From assembly GCA_007120485.1 (NCBI GenBank), contig SKNP01000380.1, positions 1-13,955 on the forward strand: 13,955 bases of DNA, in the 5' to 3' direction. Shown here piece by piece: positions 1 through 7,187 of the stretch. The notes beneath the pieces were generated by a model. It was not told where the DNA came from, did not search any database, and saw nothing but the letters and a program-made list of their open reading frames with translations. How positions within the stretch are numbered: the first letter of the stretch is position 1; every line of letters begins with the position of its first letter. This DNA comes from Nitriliruptoraceae bacterium (GTDB taxonomy: Bacteria; Actinomycetota; Nitriliruptoria; Nitriliruptorales; Nitriliruptoraceae). Both the position numbers and the translations under genes were made by a program.

Positions 1-257
1 GGCTCACCGAGCACCTCGACGCAGGGACGCCCCTGGAAGTCCCGCGGTTCGTCGAGGACGTCCGGGAAGCGCCCGAACTCGTCCTCCTCCGTCGGCGGAT
101 CGGCGAACTCGTAGCCGGCCGGACACTGGTCGAGTTCCGGCTTCTCCTCGACGCAGGGCCGGCCGTCCTCGTCGGTGATGTCGACGAGGATGTCGGGGAA
201 GAACCCGTCCTCGTCCGCTTCGCTCGGTGGATCCGCGAAGGAGTAGCCGTCCGGACA
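1..257 (-). repeat. Tandem 44-residue Cys-containing repeats in the PBP tail
   Basis: Two consecutive in-frame copies of a 132-base unit start at Cys codons 257 and 125. The shared pattern is CPxGYxFADPPxExDExGxFPD[IV]L, a variable linker, then GRPCVE, with two invariant cysteines (unit positions 1 and 35). Spacing is exactly 44 codons with no indel. The second copy ends at the window edge, and a third copy could begin within a few codons beyond it. The unit is acidic and proline-rich. Placed after the transpeptidase domain it should be extracytoplasmic, so each unit could form one disulfide. I do not recognise it as a named domain such as PASTA or FN3. Confidence 0.9.
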
Positions 258-2234
258 CTCTTCCTCGGGCTCACCGTCGAACAGCTCCAGGTCGATCGAT
301 GGTGGCGTGAACTCCAGGATGTCCATGCCCTCGACGGCACGGTTCATGTAGTCACGCCACACCGGTGCGGCGAGCCCGCCACCGGTGGCGTTCTCCGCTT
401 CGATCGGGGTGTTGTCGAGGTTGCCGAGCCACACGCTGGTCGACAGCTGCGGGATGTAGCCCGAGAACCAGACGTCTCGACCCTCCTGGGTCGTTCCGGT
501 CTTGCCGGCGACCTGGCGGCCGTCCTCGAGCGCCGCGCTGGTGCCGCTGCCGTCGGTGACCACACCCCGAAGGACGTCGGTGACGGCGCGCGCGATCTCG
601 GTGTCGACCGACTGGGAGTCGCGGGGGCCGGGCTCGTAGAGGATCCGGCCGTCCAGGTCCTCGACCCTGGTGACGAACCGGGGACGGACCCGCTGCCCCT
701 CGGCGGCGTAGGTGGCGTGCGCGCTGGTCATCTCCAGCGGGGTGACGGATGCGACGCCCAGCGTCAACGTCGCGAACGGTTGCAGCACCGGTCCGCTGCG
801 ATCGGTGCTGAGGACCTCGTCGGAGGCGTCGACCGGCAGACCAGCCGCGCTGGCCGCATCGATGACGGCACCTCGGCCGATCTCCTCCTGCATCTGCATG
901 TAGACGGTGTTGGTCGAGGAGGCGGTGGCTTGCCGCACCGTCTGCTCACCGAAGCTGGAGCCGCCGAAGTTGCGGATCGTGGCGTCGTCACCGTCCTCGT
1001 CCTCGATCTCGATCTCCGCGGGTGCGGCGAACGTCGAGTCGGGAGACCAGCCCGCGTCCATGAACGCCTGGAGGGTGAAGGTCTTGAACGTCGACCCTGG
1101 CTGCCTCACCGCCCGGATCGCGGTGTTGAACGACTGTTGGTCGATGTCCGGTCCACCGGCCACCGCGCGGACGCCGCCGGTGGCCGGGTCGATGGTGACG
1201 ATCGCGCCGGTGTCGGTGGGGCCCTCGGCGACCGCGTCCGCCAGCACCTCCTGGGCGGCGGCCTGCATCGAGGTGTCGAGTTCGGTGTGGATCCGTAGAC
1301 CGCGGAACACCTCGCCTTGGGCGAACTGCGGGTTGGAACCGAGCTCACGCCGCACGGCATCGAGGTAGTAGGCGTTGGGGCCCTGGTCGATCACCGCACG
1401 GTCGCTGACCTGCGGGAGGCCCTCGTCGACGAGCTGCTGGTACTCGTCCTCGGTCAGACGTTCCATCTCGCGCATACCGTTGAGGGTGAAGCGACGACGT
1501 TCATCGGCCCGCTGCGGGTTGTCGCCGGGGTCGAACGCTTCCGGTGCAGCGATGATCCCCGCCAGCGTCGCCGCCTGGTTGGGGCTGAGCTCGGCCGCCG
1601 GCACGTCGAAGTAGGTACGGGCGGCGGCTTCGATCCCGAAGGTGCCGCGGCCCCAGTAGATCGTGTTGAGGTAGCTCTCGAGGATCTCGTCCTTGTCGAA
1701 CTCGCGCTCCATCTTGATGGCGAGGGCGGCTTCCTCGACCTTGCGGGTGTAGGTCTGGTCCGGGGTGAGCGCCGCGTTCTTGATGTACTGCTGGGTGACG
1801 GTCGAGCCACCCTCCTGGACCTCGCCGGCCCGCACGTTGGTGAACAGCGCTCGAGCGACGCCACGGACCGACACGCCGTAGTGGTCGTAGAAGCCGCGGT
1901 CCTCGGCGCCGAGCACCGCCGCCGGAACGTGGTCCGGCAACGATCCCAGGGGAACGTCCTCCCGTGCCATCTCGCCGAGGAGGCCGCCGACCTCCTCGCC
2001 GTCGTGGTCGTGGACGACCGAGGAGGTCGTGGTGAGATCGTCGGGGAGCGGCACGCTGGAGAAGATCAGGTAGAAGGCCAGCAGCCCGACCGCCCCGAGC
2101 GCCAGCAACGGGATGACCAGCAGGCCGAGCAGCCAGCGACGCCAGCGACGACGGCGTGGGCGTGCGGCCTTCTTGGCCGAACCGGTCGATCCCCGCTGCT
2201 TGGCACCGCGGTCTGCCCGCGAACCTGAGCTCAT
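1..2234 (-). CDS. Class A penicillin-binding protein (transglycosylase/transpeptidase), C-terminus outside window
   Basis: Bifunctional peptidoglycan synthase that polymerises lipid II and cross-links stem peptides on the outer face of the membrane. 744 residues are visible and the frame is open at the window edge. The start is ATG 2234, preceded by GAGGG. A basic cytoplasmic tail (residues 21-33) leads into one membrane anchor (about 35-58). The GT51 domain carries EDRGFYDHYG (catalytic E111), GGSTVTQQ and a later RKVEEAALAIKME motif. The transpeptidase domain carries STFK (nucleophile S381, K384), STN (S440-N442) and KTGTT (K578), so both active sites look intact. After the catalytic domain, an acidic tail starts 44-residue repeats at C660 and C704. 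It is transcribed away from the acyl-CoA dehydrogenase gene across 226 bp. PBP1a/PonA-type is the best call; the exact class name cannot be fixed from the sequence alone. Confidence 0.96.
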   Translation of the reverse strand, partial: MSSGSRADRGAKQRGSTGSAKKAARPRRRRWRRWLLGLLVIPLLALGAVGLLAFYLIFSSVPLPDDLTTTSSVVHDHDGEEVGGLLGEMAREDVPLGSLPDHVPAAVLGAEDRGFYDHYGVSVRGVARALFTNVRAGEVQEGGSTVTQQYIKNAALTPDQTYTRKVEEAALAIKMEREFDKDEILESYLNTIYWGRGTFGIEAAARTYFDVPAAELSPNQAATLAGIIAAPEAFDPGDNPQRADERRRFTLNGMREMERLTEDEYQQLVDEGLPQVSDRAVIDQGPNAYYLDAVRRELGSNPQFAQGEVFRGLRIHTELDTSMQAAAQEVLADAVAEGPTDTGAIVTIDPATGGVRAVAGGPDIDQQSFNTAIRAVRQPGSTFKTFTLQAFMDAGWSPDSTFAAPAEIEIEDEDGDDATIRNFGGSSFGEQTVRQATASSTNTVYMQMQEEIGRGAVIDAASAAGLPVDASDEVLSTDRSGPVLQPFATLTLGVASVTPLEMTSAHATYAAEGQRVRPRFVTRVEDLDGRILYEPGPRDSQSVDTEIARAVTDVLRGVVTDGSGTSAALEDGRQVAGKTGTTQEGRDVWFSGYIPQLSTSVWLGNLDNTPIEAENATGGGLAAPVWRDYMNRAVEGMDILEFTPPSIDLELFDGEPEEECPDGYSFADPPSEADEDGFFPDILVDITDEDGRPCVEEKPELDQCPAGYEFADPPTEEDEFGRFPDVLDEPRDFQGRPCVEVLGE

Positions 2235-2381
2235 CCGATCCCTCACCGCCGAGGTGGCACCAGCCAACGCCGGTCCTCGTCCGCGGTCGCGGACGCAGTC
2301 GACAACGGTACCGCGGCGCGGTCGCTGACCGTCGGCGGTCGGGCGGTCTGGCGACGGAGCGGGCTCGCGACGCGTCGACGA

Positions 2382-2417
2382 GTTGGGGGCCGGACCTGGC
2401 GCGGTCCGGTCCCCAAC
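2382..2417 (-). terminator. Stem-loop downstream of the acyl-CoA dehydrogenase gene
   Basis: Two 15-base arms (2382-2396 and 2403-2417, GTTGGGGGCCGGACC and GGTCCGGTCCCCAAC) are complementary except at one position, around the 6-base loop TGGCGC. The stem lies 43 bases past the stop codon at 2461. It has no U tract, as is common in GC-rich actinobacteria. It would end the dehydrogenase transcript before the PBP gene. The rest of 2235-2460 holds the PBP leader, short GC-rich inverted repeats and no convincing promoter or gene. Confidence 0.6.
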
Positions 2418-2460
2418 CCGGTTCGGCTCCCTGCCCTCTGGCGGCGTGGGCTGTGGTCGG

Positions 2461-4341
2461 TCAGAACGCCTCCGCCGGCAGGTCCATCAGCGCGCCGTCC
2501 TCCTGCTCGGCCCCCGCCTTGCGCAGGGCGACCTTCGGCAGCACGTGGCGAGCGAACCAACGGGCGCTGGCCACCTTGCCGCGGTAGAACGCTTCGTCGG
2601 TGCCCGCTGCGTGGGCCTCGAGCCGGTCGTTGGCGACCTCCGCGTGGCGCAGCAGCAGCCAGCCGATCGTGACCTCGGCCAGGGACTCGAGGAACGCGGT
2701 GGAGTGCAGGCCGGTCTTGTAGATCTCGGTCCGCTGAGCCTCGTCCTGGGACGCCATCGCGTGCTGGATCAGCACCCCGAGGTGGCCCTGCACCTGCTCG
2801 AGCGCGTCGCCGAGCTGGTGCCGCTCGCTGGCGAACGGGTCCTGATCGCCGCCGGCCTTGACCACCTCCCGGATCTGATCGGCCAGCCACGTCAGGGTCG
2901 TGCCCTGATCGCGGACGATCTTGCGGAACAGCAGATCCAGCGCCTGGATCGCGGTCGTGCCCTCGTAGAGGCTGTCGATCCGTGCGTCACGGATGTACTG
3001 CTCGATCGGGTAGTCCTGGGTGTAGCCGGACCCACCGAACGTCTGCAGCGACAGCGACAACAGCTCGTAGGCCTTCTCCGAGCAGTACCCCTTGACCAAC
3101 GGGAGCAGCAGGTCCTCACGGGCGATCCAGCGATCATGCTCGTCGTGGTCCGCGCCGTCACCGGTGTCCTCCGCGGAGGCGAGCTGGGCCTGGTCCTGCA
3201 CCCAACCGGCGTACATCACCAGCGCCCGCATGCCTTCGGCGTGGGCCTTCTGTTCCATCAGCATCCGGCGCACGTCCGGGTGGTTGATGATCTCGACCTT
3301 GGGCGCGGTCTTGTCGGCCATCTCGGTCAGGTCCGCACCCTGGACGCGGATCTTGGTGTAGTCGAGCGCGTTGAGGTAGCCGGTGGAGAGCGTCGCCATG
3401 GCCTTGGTTCCGACCATCATCCGGGCGTACTCGATGACGAGGAACATCTGCTTGATGCCCTCGTGGACGTCGCCGGCGAGGTAGCCGACGCACGGGGTGC
3501 CGTCGAGGCCGAACGAGAGCTCGCAGGTGGCCGAGCCCTTGATCCCCATCTTCTTCTCGAGGTTGGAGACCCGGACGCCGTTGCGTTCCCCGACGTTGCC
3601 GTCGGCGTCGACGTGGCGCTTGGGGACGATGAACAGGCTCAGGCCCTTGGTGCCGGGGCCGGCCCCCTCGGGCCGTGCCAGCACCAGGTGGACGGTGTTC
3701 TCATGGGTCTGGGCGTCCGCCGAGGTGATGAACCGCTTCACCCCTTCGAGGTGGTAGACGGCGCCGAGGTCGTCGTCCCCGGCCTCCTCGACGAAGGTGG
3801 CCTTGGTGGTGCCGGCACCGACGTCAGAGCCGGCATCCGGCTCGGTCAGGACCATCGTGCCGCCCCAGCAACGGTCGATCATCGGCTGCCCGAAGCGCTC
3901 CTTCTGCCCTTCGGTACCGATCTTGTCGATGATGCCGCCCATCAGCGACCCGATCGGCCACAGGCTGGCCGTGGCGTGGCTGCCGGCGAGCAGTTCCGTG
4001 CTCGCCCAGCGGATCGTGGGCGGTGCCCCGGAACCACCGAGGTGGGTCGGCAGCGGCATGAGGTGCCAGCCGGCCTCGTAGAACGCCTTCAGCGCGGCGT
4101 CGAGGCGCTCGGGGATGGTGACGTCGCCTTCCGGTGAGAGCTCCAGCGGCTCACGGTCGGCGTCGACGAACGAGTCCGCCCAGATCGACTCGCGGCAGAA
4201 GCGGTCGAGCTCGCTCAGGAGCATGCGGGCCTGCTCGCCGTCGACGCTGTCGAACGGTCCCGTGCCGAAGTAGGCGTCCGCACCGAGCACCTCGAAGAGG
4301 TTGAACTCGATGTCTCGGAGGTTGCTGCGGTAGTGGCTCAC
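2461..4341 (-). CDS. Acyl-CoA dehydrogenase, FadE5-like, four-domain long form
   Basis: FAD-dependent enzyme that introduces the alpha-beta double bond into acyl-CoA thioesters at the first step of beta-oxidation. It has 626 residues, against about 380-400 for short-form ACADs; the extra length fits the N-terminal extension and extra C-terminal domain of the FadE5/DmdC group. The start is GTG 4341 with AGAGGA seven bases upstream, giving the typical MSHYRSNLRDIEFNLFEV opening. The middle domain has LTEPDAGSD (165-173). The C-terminal alpha domain has QTFGGSGYTQDYPIEQYIRD followed by SLYEGTTAIQ, whose E460 is the expected catalytic base. It is divergent from a TetR regulator, with an inverted-repeat cluster between them. 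Broad acyl-CoA specificity is inferred from FadE5; a methylmercaptopropionyl-CoA (DmdC-like) role cannot be excluded. Confidence 0.93.
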   Translation of the reverse strand: MSHYRSNLRDIEFNLFEVLGADAYFGTGPFDSVDGEQARMLLSELDRFCRESIWADSFVDADREPLELSPEGDVTIPERLDAALKAFYEAGWHLMPLPTHLGGSGAPPTIRWASTELLAGSHATASLWPIGSLMGGIIDKIGTEGQKERFGQPMIDRCWGGTMVLTEPDAGSDVGAGTTKATFVEEAGDDDLGAVYHLEGVKRFITSADAQTHENTVHLVLARPEGAGPGTKGLSLFIVPKRHVDADGNVGERNGVRVSNLEKKMGIKGSATCELSFGLDGTPCVGYLAGDVHEGIKQMFLVIEYARMMVGTKAMATLSTGYLNALDYTKIRVQGADLTEMADKTAPKVEIINHPDVRRMLMEQKAHAEGMRALVMYAGWVQDQAQLASAEDTGDGADHDEHDRWIAREDLLLPLVKGYCSEKAYELLSLSLQTFGGSGYTQDYPIEQYIRDARIDSLYEGTTAIQALDLLFRKIVRDQGTTLTWLADQIREVVKAGGDQDPFASERHQLGDALEQVQGHLGVLIQHAMASQDEAQRTEIYKTGLHSTAFLESLAEVTIGWLLLRHAEVANDRLEAHAAGTDEAFYRGKVASARWFARHVLPKVALRKAGAEQEDGALMDLPAEAF

Positions 4342-4423
4342 GGCTGTGTCCTCTCTGGTTCCACCGTCGCTCGCGCGGCTCCCTCACGCGTCCCGACCGC
4401 CGGAGCGGTGCGTCCCGGCCACG

Positions 4424-4468
4424 CCTCCATCTTGGAGCGCATGCTACATATTGGAGTGTACGCTCCAT
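4424..4468. promoter_or_regulatory. Composite inverted-repeat operator between acyl-CoA dehydrogenase and tetR
   Basis: The core is the near-palindrome TGGAGTGTACGCTCCA (4452-4467), 14 of 16 positions symmetric. A further half-site TGGAGCG starts at 4433, 19 bases before the core half-site at 4452, and an inverted CTCCA lies at 4425-4429. There are thus four TGGAG-type half-sites in about 45 bases, in the only AT-richer patch of the intergenic region. The position, near the middle of a divergent tetR-fadE pair, is what a TetR-family autoregulatory operator would occupy. A weak -10-like TATGTA can be read on the minus strand at 4446-4451, between sites. The assignment to this regulator is inference. 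Confidence 0.65.
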
Positions 4469-4568
4469 TTCTGCAAGTCCCGATGCGCCACCCGGCCGCC
4501 CGGGTCAGCCAGCGGCCGGACCTCGAGCGCTACCGTTCGTGTGTCGGCAGGTCCGTCAAGGAGTCGTC

Positions 4569-5132
4569 GTGGCCCGGTACCGCGTGGGTTTGGAGACCCG
4601 TGAGCGCATCCTCGCGGCGACGCGTCGACTGCTCTCCGAGTTCGGCATCGAAGGGGTGACGCTCAAGGCCATCACCGACCAGGCGCGCGTCGGAGCGGGC
4701 AGCTTCTACAACCTGTTCGACTCCAAGGACGACGCCGTCTTCGAGGTGGTCCGCGAAGCGATCGATGCGGTCGACCCGGACCCGGCCGGGGTCGGGTCCG
4801 ATTCGCTCGCCGACCTGGTGGACGCGTTCGTGGCGTTCATGACCGGCTCCTCGCCGATCGCCCGCATCTACCTGCAGCTGGCCGGGCGTGGGCTGACCGA
4901 CCCGGCGATCGCCGCGCGGGTGTTGCGCAGCCACCGTCGGCGTGTGGAGCGGTTCGCCGACGCGTGGCAGCGGGAGGAGCCACAGCTGCCACCGGAGGAG
5001 GCCGAGCGACGCGCCGAGCTGATGCTGGCCGCACTGACCGGACTTGGGATGACGACGCTGATGGACCCCTCGTTCGACATGCGTCGTCATGCGCAGGGGC
5101 TGCTGCCCGCTTCGGCGACGGCGGCCAGGTAG
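4569..5132 (+). CDS. TetR/AcrR-family transcriptional regulator
   Basis: A 187-residue one-domain regulator. The N-terminal helix-turn-helix spans about residues 9-52 (RERILAATRRLLSEFG, then TLKAITDQARVGAGSFYNLF, then SKDDAV), the classic TetR layout with the recognition helix ending in FYNLF. The remaining 130 residues are an alpha-helical ligand and dimer domain without recognisable identity. I chose GTG 4569 because AAGGAG at 4558-4563 lies five bases upstream; the longer GTG 4539 reading adds ten residues with no ribosome site. The gene diverges from the acyl-CoA dehydrogenase gene, with palindromic half-sites between, so it probably represses that gene and itself and is released by an acyl-CoA or fatty acid. 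That ligand is a guess from context, not from residues seen. Confidence 0.92.
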   Translation: MARYRVGLETRERILAATRRLLSEFGIEGVTLKAITDQARVGAGSFYNLFDSKDDAVFEVVREAIDAVDPDPAGVGSDSLADLVDAFVAFMTGSSPIARIYLQLAGRGLTDPAIAARVLRSHRRRVERFADAWQREEPQLPPEEAERRAELMLAALTGLGMTTLMDPSFDMRRHAQGLLPASATAAR

Positions 5133-5206
5133 CCTCGTCCGCTCGGGGGATGGAGCCCATGCACCGACGTCGGCTCGTGGCCCGTGCCCCTACGTGGAAG
5201 GTTGCT

Positions 5207-5749
5207 GTGCGACGCTCGGTGGTCCCCGTGGTCGCCGGCTTGGTGCTGTTGCTGGCCGCGTGCGGCGACGGTTCCGACGACACCGAGGTGGCGGGTGTGG
5301 TCTTCGAGCACGAGCGCGACGCCAGCGACGGATCGGACGACGCGGGCCGCCCTCCGGCGACGCTGCCCGACGCCAGCTCCGAGCTCGGCGCGATCCTCGG
5401 GTTCGGCGACGACGGGGTGCAACTGGGCGGGCAGGGTCCCATCGAGGCGGCACCACGCGCGGGGTTCGTCACGGACGTCCTGTGGCAGGACGGGTCCGAC
5501 CGGGTGCGGTGTCGGACCACCCTTCAGGCCTCGGACGACCGACCGCTCGCCGCCTCCGGTGCGCTCTCGGTCGAGCTGGTGCTGGAGGGCCGCGACGATG
5601 AGGTGGAGCGTCGGCCCCAGCAGCTCGTCGAGGTGGACGCGGAGCTGGACGCCGGCGACCGTGAGAAGCTGCCGCTCGCGCCGTGGACGAGCATCGAGCC
5701 GGACGCGCTCAGCGGGGTGTACTGCGATGCCACGTTCGAGGCGCGTTGA
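5207..5749 (+). CDS. Putative lipoprotein of unknown function
   Basis: 180 residues. GTG 5207 is preferred: GGAAGG at 5196-5201 sits five bases upstream, and this start gives a textbook lipoprotein signal (RR, then a hydrophobic VVPVVAGLVLLL, then LAAC with Cys19). Upstream ATGs at 5150 and 5159 are in frame but would bury the signal behind a 16-19 residue basic extension and have poorer spacing. The mature protein begins with an acidic, flexible stretch of about 45 residues and continues into a likely beta-rich region with two more cysteines (in RVRCRTT and VYCDATF), which may pair. No domain is recognised. It starts 74 bases after the tetR stop on the same strand, so co-transcription is possible. 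Expected location is the outer face of the membrane. Confidence 0.75.
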   Translation: MRRSVVPVVAGLVLLLAACGDGSDDTEVAGVVFEHERDASDGSDDAGRPPATLPDASSELGAILGFGDDGVQLGGQGPIEAAPRAGFVTDVLWQDGSDRVRCRTTLQASDDRPLAASGALSVELVLEGRDDEVERRPQQLVEVDAELDAGDREKLPLAPWTSIEPDALSGVYCDATFEAR

Positions 5750-5776
5750 CCGACCAGGTGGGTGCGTGCTCGGGCG

Positions 5777-5792
5777 CTGGGCCGGCGCCCAG
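5777..5792 (+). terminator. Short GC stem-loop after the lipoprotein gene
   Basis: CTGGGC and GCCCAG pair around CGGC, 28 bases after the lipoprotein stop. No U tract follows. It abuts the TAGCCT hexamer at 5793, so it could be a weak terminator or an element overlapping the next promoter. The short stem makes this tentative. Confidence 0.35.
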
Positions 5793-5798
5793 TAGCCT
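5793..5798 (+). promoter_or_regulatory. Possible -10 hexamer TAGCCT for the CNNM gene pair
   Basis: TAGCCT fits the loose actinobacterial TANNNT -10 pattern and ends seven bases before ATG 5806, the spacing expected for a leaderless transcript beginning at that ATG. No good -35 is visible. The same hexamer occurs at 5130-5135, overlapping the tetR stop codon, where it may be chance. Confidence 0.35.
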
Positions 5799-5805
5799 GC
5801 ATCCG

Positions 5806-5844
5806 ATGGACAACGACCCTCCCGATCAGGTGCCGACGGCGTGA
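5806..5844 (+). CDS. Possible leaderless 12-codon ORF overlapping the CNNM gene start
   Basis: ATG 5806 opens a reading frame encoding MDNDPPDQVPTA, whose TGA stop (5842-5844) overlaps the GTG start of the first CNNM gene (5841-5843) in the arrangement GTGA. A -10-like TAGCCT ends seven bases upstream, so transcription could begin at or near this ATG. The larger gene has only a weak, distant ribosome site (AGG about ten bases before GTG). Reinitiation after the micro-ORF would therefore explain how it is translated. The peptide itself resembles nothing known. It may be chance. Confidence 0.3.
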   Translation: MDNDPPDQVPTA

Positions 5845-7187
5845 GCGGCGCCGTCGGCCTCCTGCTGGTCGCGGTCCTGATCGGGGCCAACGGGCTGTTC
5901 GTCGCGGCCGAGTTCGCCCTGGTCTCGGTCCGCCGACCGAACGTGGAGGCGCGCGCCGACCGCGGTGAACGGCGGGCGAAGCTGGTCAGCCGTGAGCTGT
6001 CGGACGTCACGTTCGCGCTGTCGGTGGCGCAGTTCGGCATCACGGCCACCTCGCTGCTGGTGGGCTACATCGCCGAGCGGACGATCGGCGACACGTTGGT
6101 CCGTCCGCTCCTGGACGTCGTCGGCCTCCCCGAGCAGGCGGCCCTGCCGGTCGCGGTGACCGTCACGCTGCTGCTGTCGACCGCCCTGCAGATGGTGATG
6201 GGCGAGCTCTTCCCGAAGAACCTCGCCATCTCCCGGCCGCTGGGTGTGGCGCTGGCGGTGGTCCCGTTCACCCGGACGTTCGGGTTGGTCTTCGGCCCCG
6301 TGATCCGGTTGTTCGACGCGGCGGCGGAGGTGTTCGCCGAACGGATCCTGCGTGTGGAGGTGGCCGAGGAGCTCGAGGCCGGCCACAGCCTGGACGAGCT
6401 CGCACGGATCATCGCCGCGTCGGGTGAGGAAGGCAGCCTCACCGAGGAGCAGGTCGAGCTGCTCGGGCGGGCGGTGGAGTTGGGGGATCGCCGGGTCGGC
6501 GAGGTGATGGTCCCGCGTCCCGATGTGGTGTGGCTGACCGCCGACGACACGCTGGTCCAGCTGCGGGCCGCGGCGAGGCGGACCGGCCACAGCCGGTTCC
6601 CCGTCCGGGGCGTGACCGAGGACGAGGTGCTCGGCAGCGTCCACATCAAGGATCTCACCGGGGTTCCGCTCGACGCGCACGCCACCACGCCGGTGACGCG
6701 GCTGATGACACCGATGCTGGCGGTACCGGAGTCCGAGCCGCTACGACGTCTGCTGACGGATCTGCGGCGGGAGCGGCGCACCCAGGCGTTGGTCGTGGAC
6801 GAGTACGGCAGCACGGCCGGCATCGTCTCCCTCGAGGACGTCCTCGAGGAGCTGGTCGGCGAGATCGAGGACGAGTTCGACCGGGCCGGCCACCTGGTCC
6901 GTCGGGTGGGTGTCGGCCGTCATCTGGTGCGTGGATCGCTGCGGGCCGACCGGGTGGGAGAGCTCTTCGGTGAGGAGCTCCCGGAGGGTGAGTACGAGAC
7001 GATCGCCGGGTTCGTTCTCGACCAGCTCGGGCACATCCCCGAACCCGGTGAGGTGGTGGTCGTCGGGAGACTCGAGCTGACGGTCACGCGGCTCGATGGC
7101 GTGCGCATCACCGAGGTCACGGTACGCGAGCTGCCGTCGCCCTCGGCCGTGACCGACCCGGGTGTCCGACCGGAGGGGCAGCGATGA
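5841..7187 (+). CDS. CNNM/DUF21-CBS-CorC_HlyC membrane protein (first of pair)
   Basis: 448-residue integral membrane protein of the HlyC/CorC (TlyC/CNNM) family, linked in homologues to Mg2+ or Co2+ transport and membrane integrity; older databases call it hemolysin. The N-terminal DUF21 domain (about 1-170) has several hydrophobic segments and the conserved GELFPKN (121-127). Two CBS motifs follow (about 215-340, including MVPRPDV, GHSRFPV and VVDEYGSTAGIVSLEDVLEELVG), which in the family bind adenine nucleotides. A C-terminal CorC_HlyC domain covers about 355-435. GTG 5841 gives the usual N-terminus directly before the first membrane segment. Its TGA overlaps the ATG of the next gene (ATGA), so the two are translationally coupled. 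Which ion it moves cannot be told from the sequence. Confidence 0.93.
   Translation: MSGAVGLLLVAVLIGANGLFVAAEFALVSVRRPNVEARADRGERRAKLVSRELSDVTFALSVAQFGITATSLLVGYIAERTIGDTLVRPLLDVVGLPEQAALPVAVTVTLLLSTALQMVMGELFPKNLAISRPLGVALAVVPFTRTFGLVFGPVIRLFDAAAEVFAERILRVEVAEELEAGHSLDELARIIAASGEEGSLTEEQVELLGRAVELGDRRVGEVMVPRPDVVWLTADDTLVQLRAAARRTGHSRFPVRGVTEDEVLGSVHIKDLTGVPLDAHATTPVTRLMTPMLAVPESEPLRRLLTDLRRERRTQALVVDEYGSTAGIVSLEDVLEELVGEIEDEFDRAGHLVRRVGVGRHLVRGSLRADRVGELFGEELPEGEYETIAGFVLDQLGHIPEPGEVVVVGRLELTVTRLDGVRITEVTVRELPSPSAVTDPGVRPEGQR

Noticed and set aside
1317..2228. Plus-strand 303-codon open frame antisense to the PBP gene
   Set aside because: It mirrors codons of a gene with intact catalytic motifs. 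Its product is low-complexity Arg/Val/Glu/Gly with no domain, typical of GC-rich shadow frames.
2383..4137. Plus-strand 584-codon open frame antisense to the acyl-CoA dehydrogenase gene
   Set aside because: Long only because stop codons are rare at this GC content. The opposite frame is a full-length enzyme, and the shadow has no motif or ribosome site.
4539..4568. Earlier GTG start for the TetR gene
   Set aside because: No ribosome site precedes it, whereas AAGGAG lies five bases before GTG 4569.
5130..5135. TAGCCT as a -10 for the lipoprotein gene
   Set aside because: It overlaps the tetR stop codon, has no -35, and lies 71 bases before the preferred start, so chance is as likely as function.
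5150..5206. Upstream ATG starts (5150, 5159) for the lipoprotein gene
   Set aside because: They add a basic extension before the lipoprotein signal, and their ribosome-site spacing is poor. GTG 5207 has GGAAGG at ideal distance and gives a canonical signal peptide.
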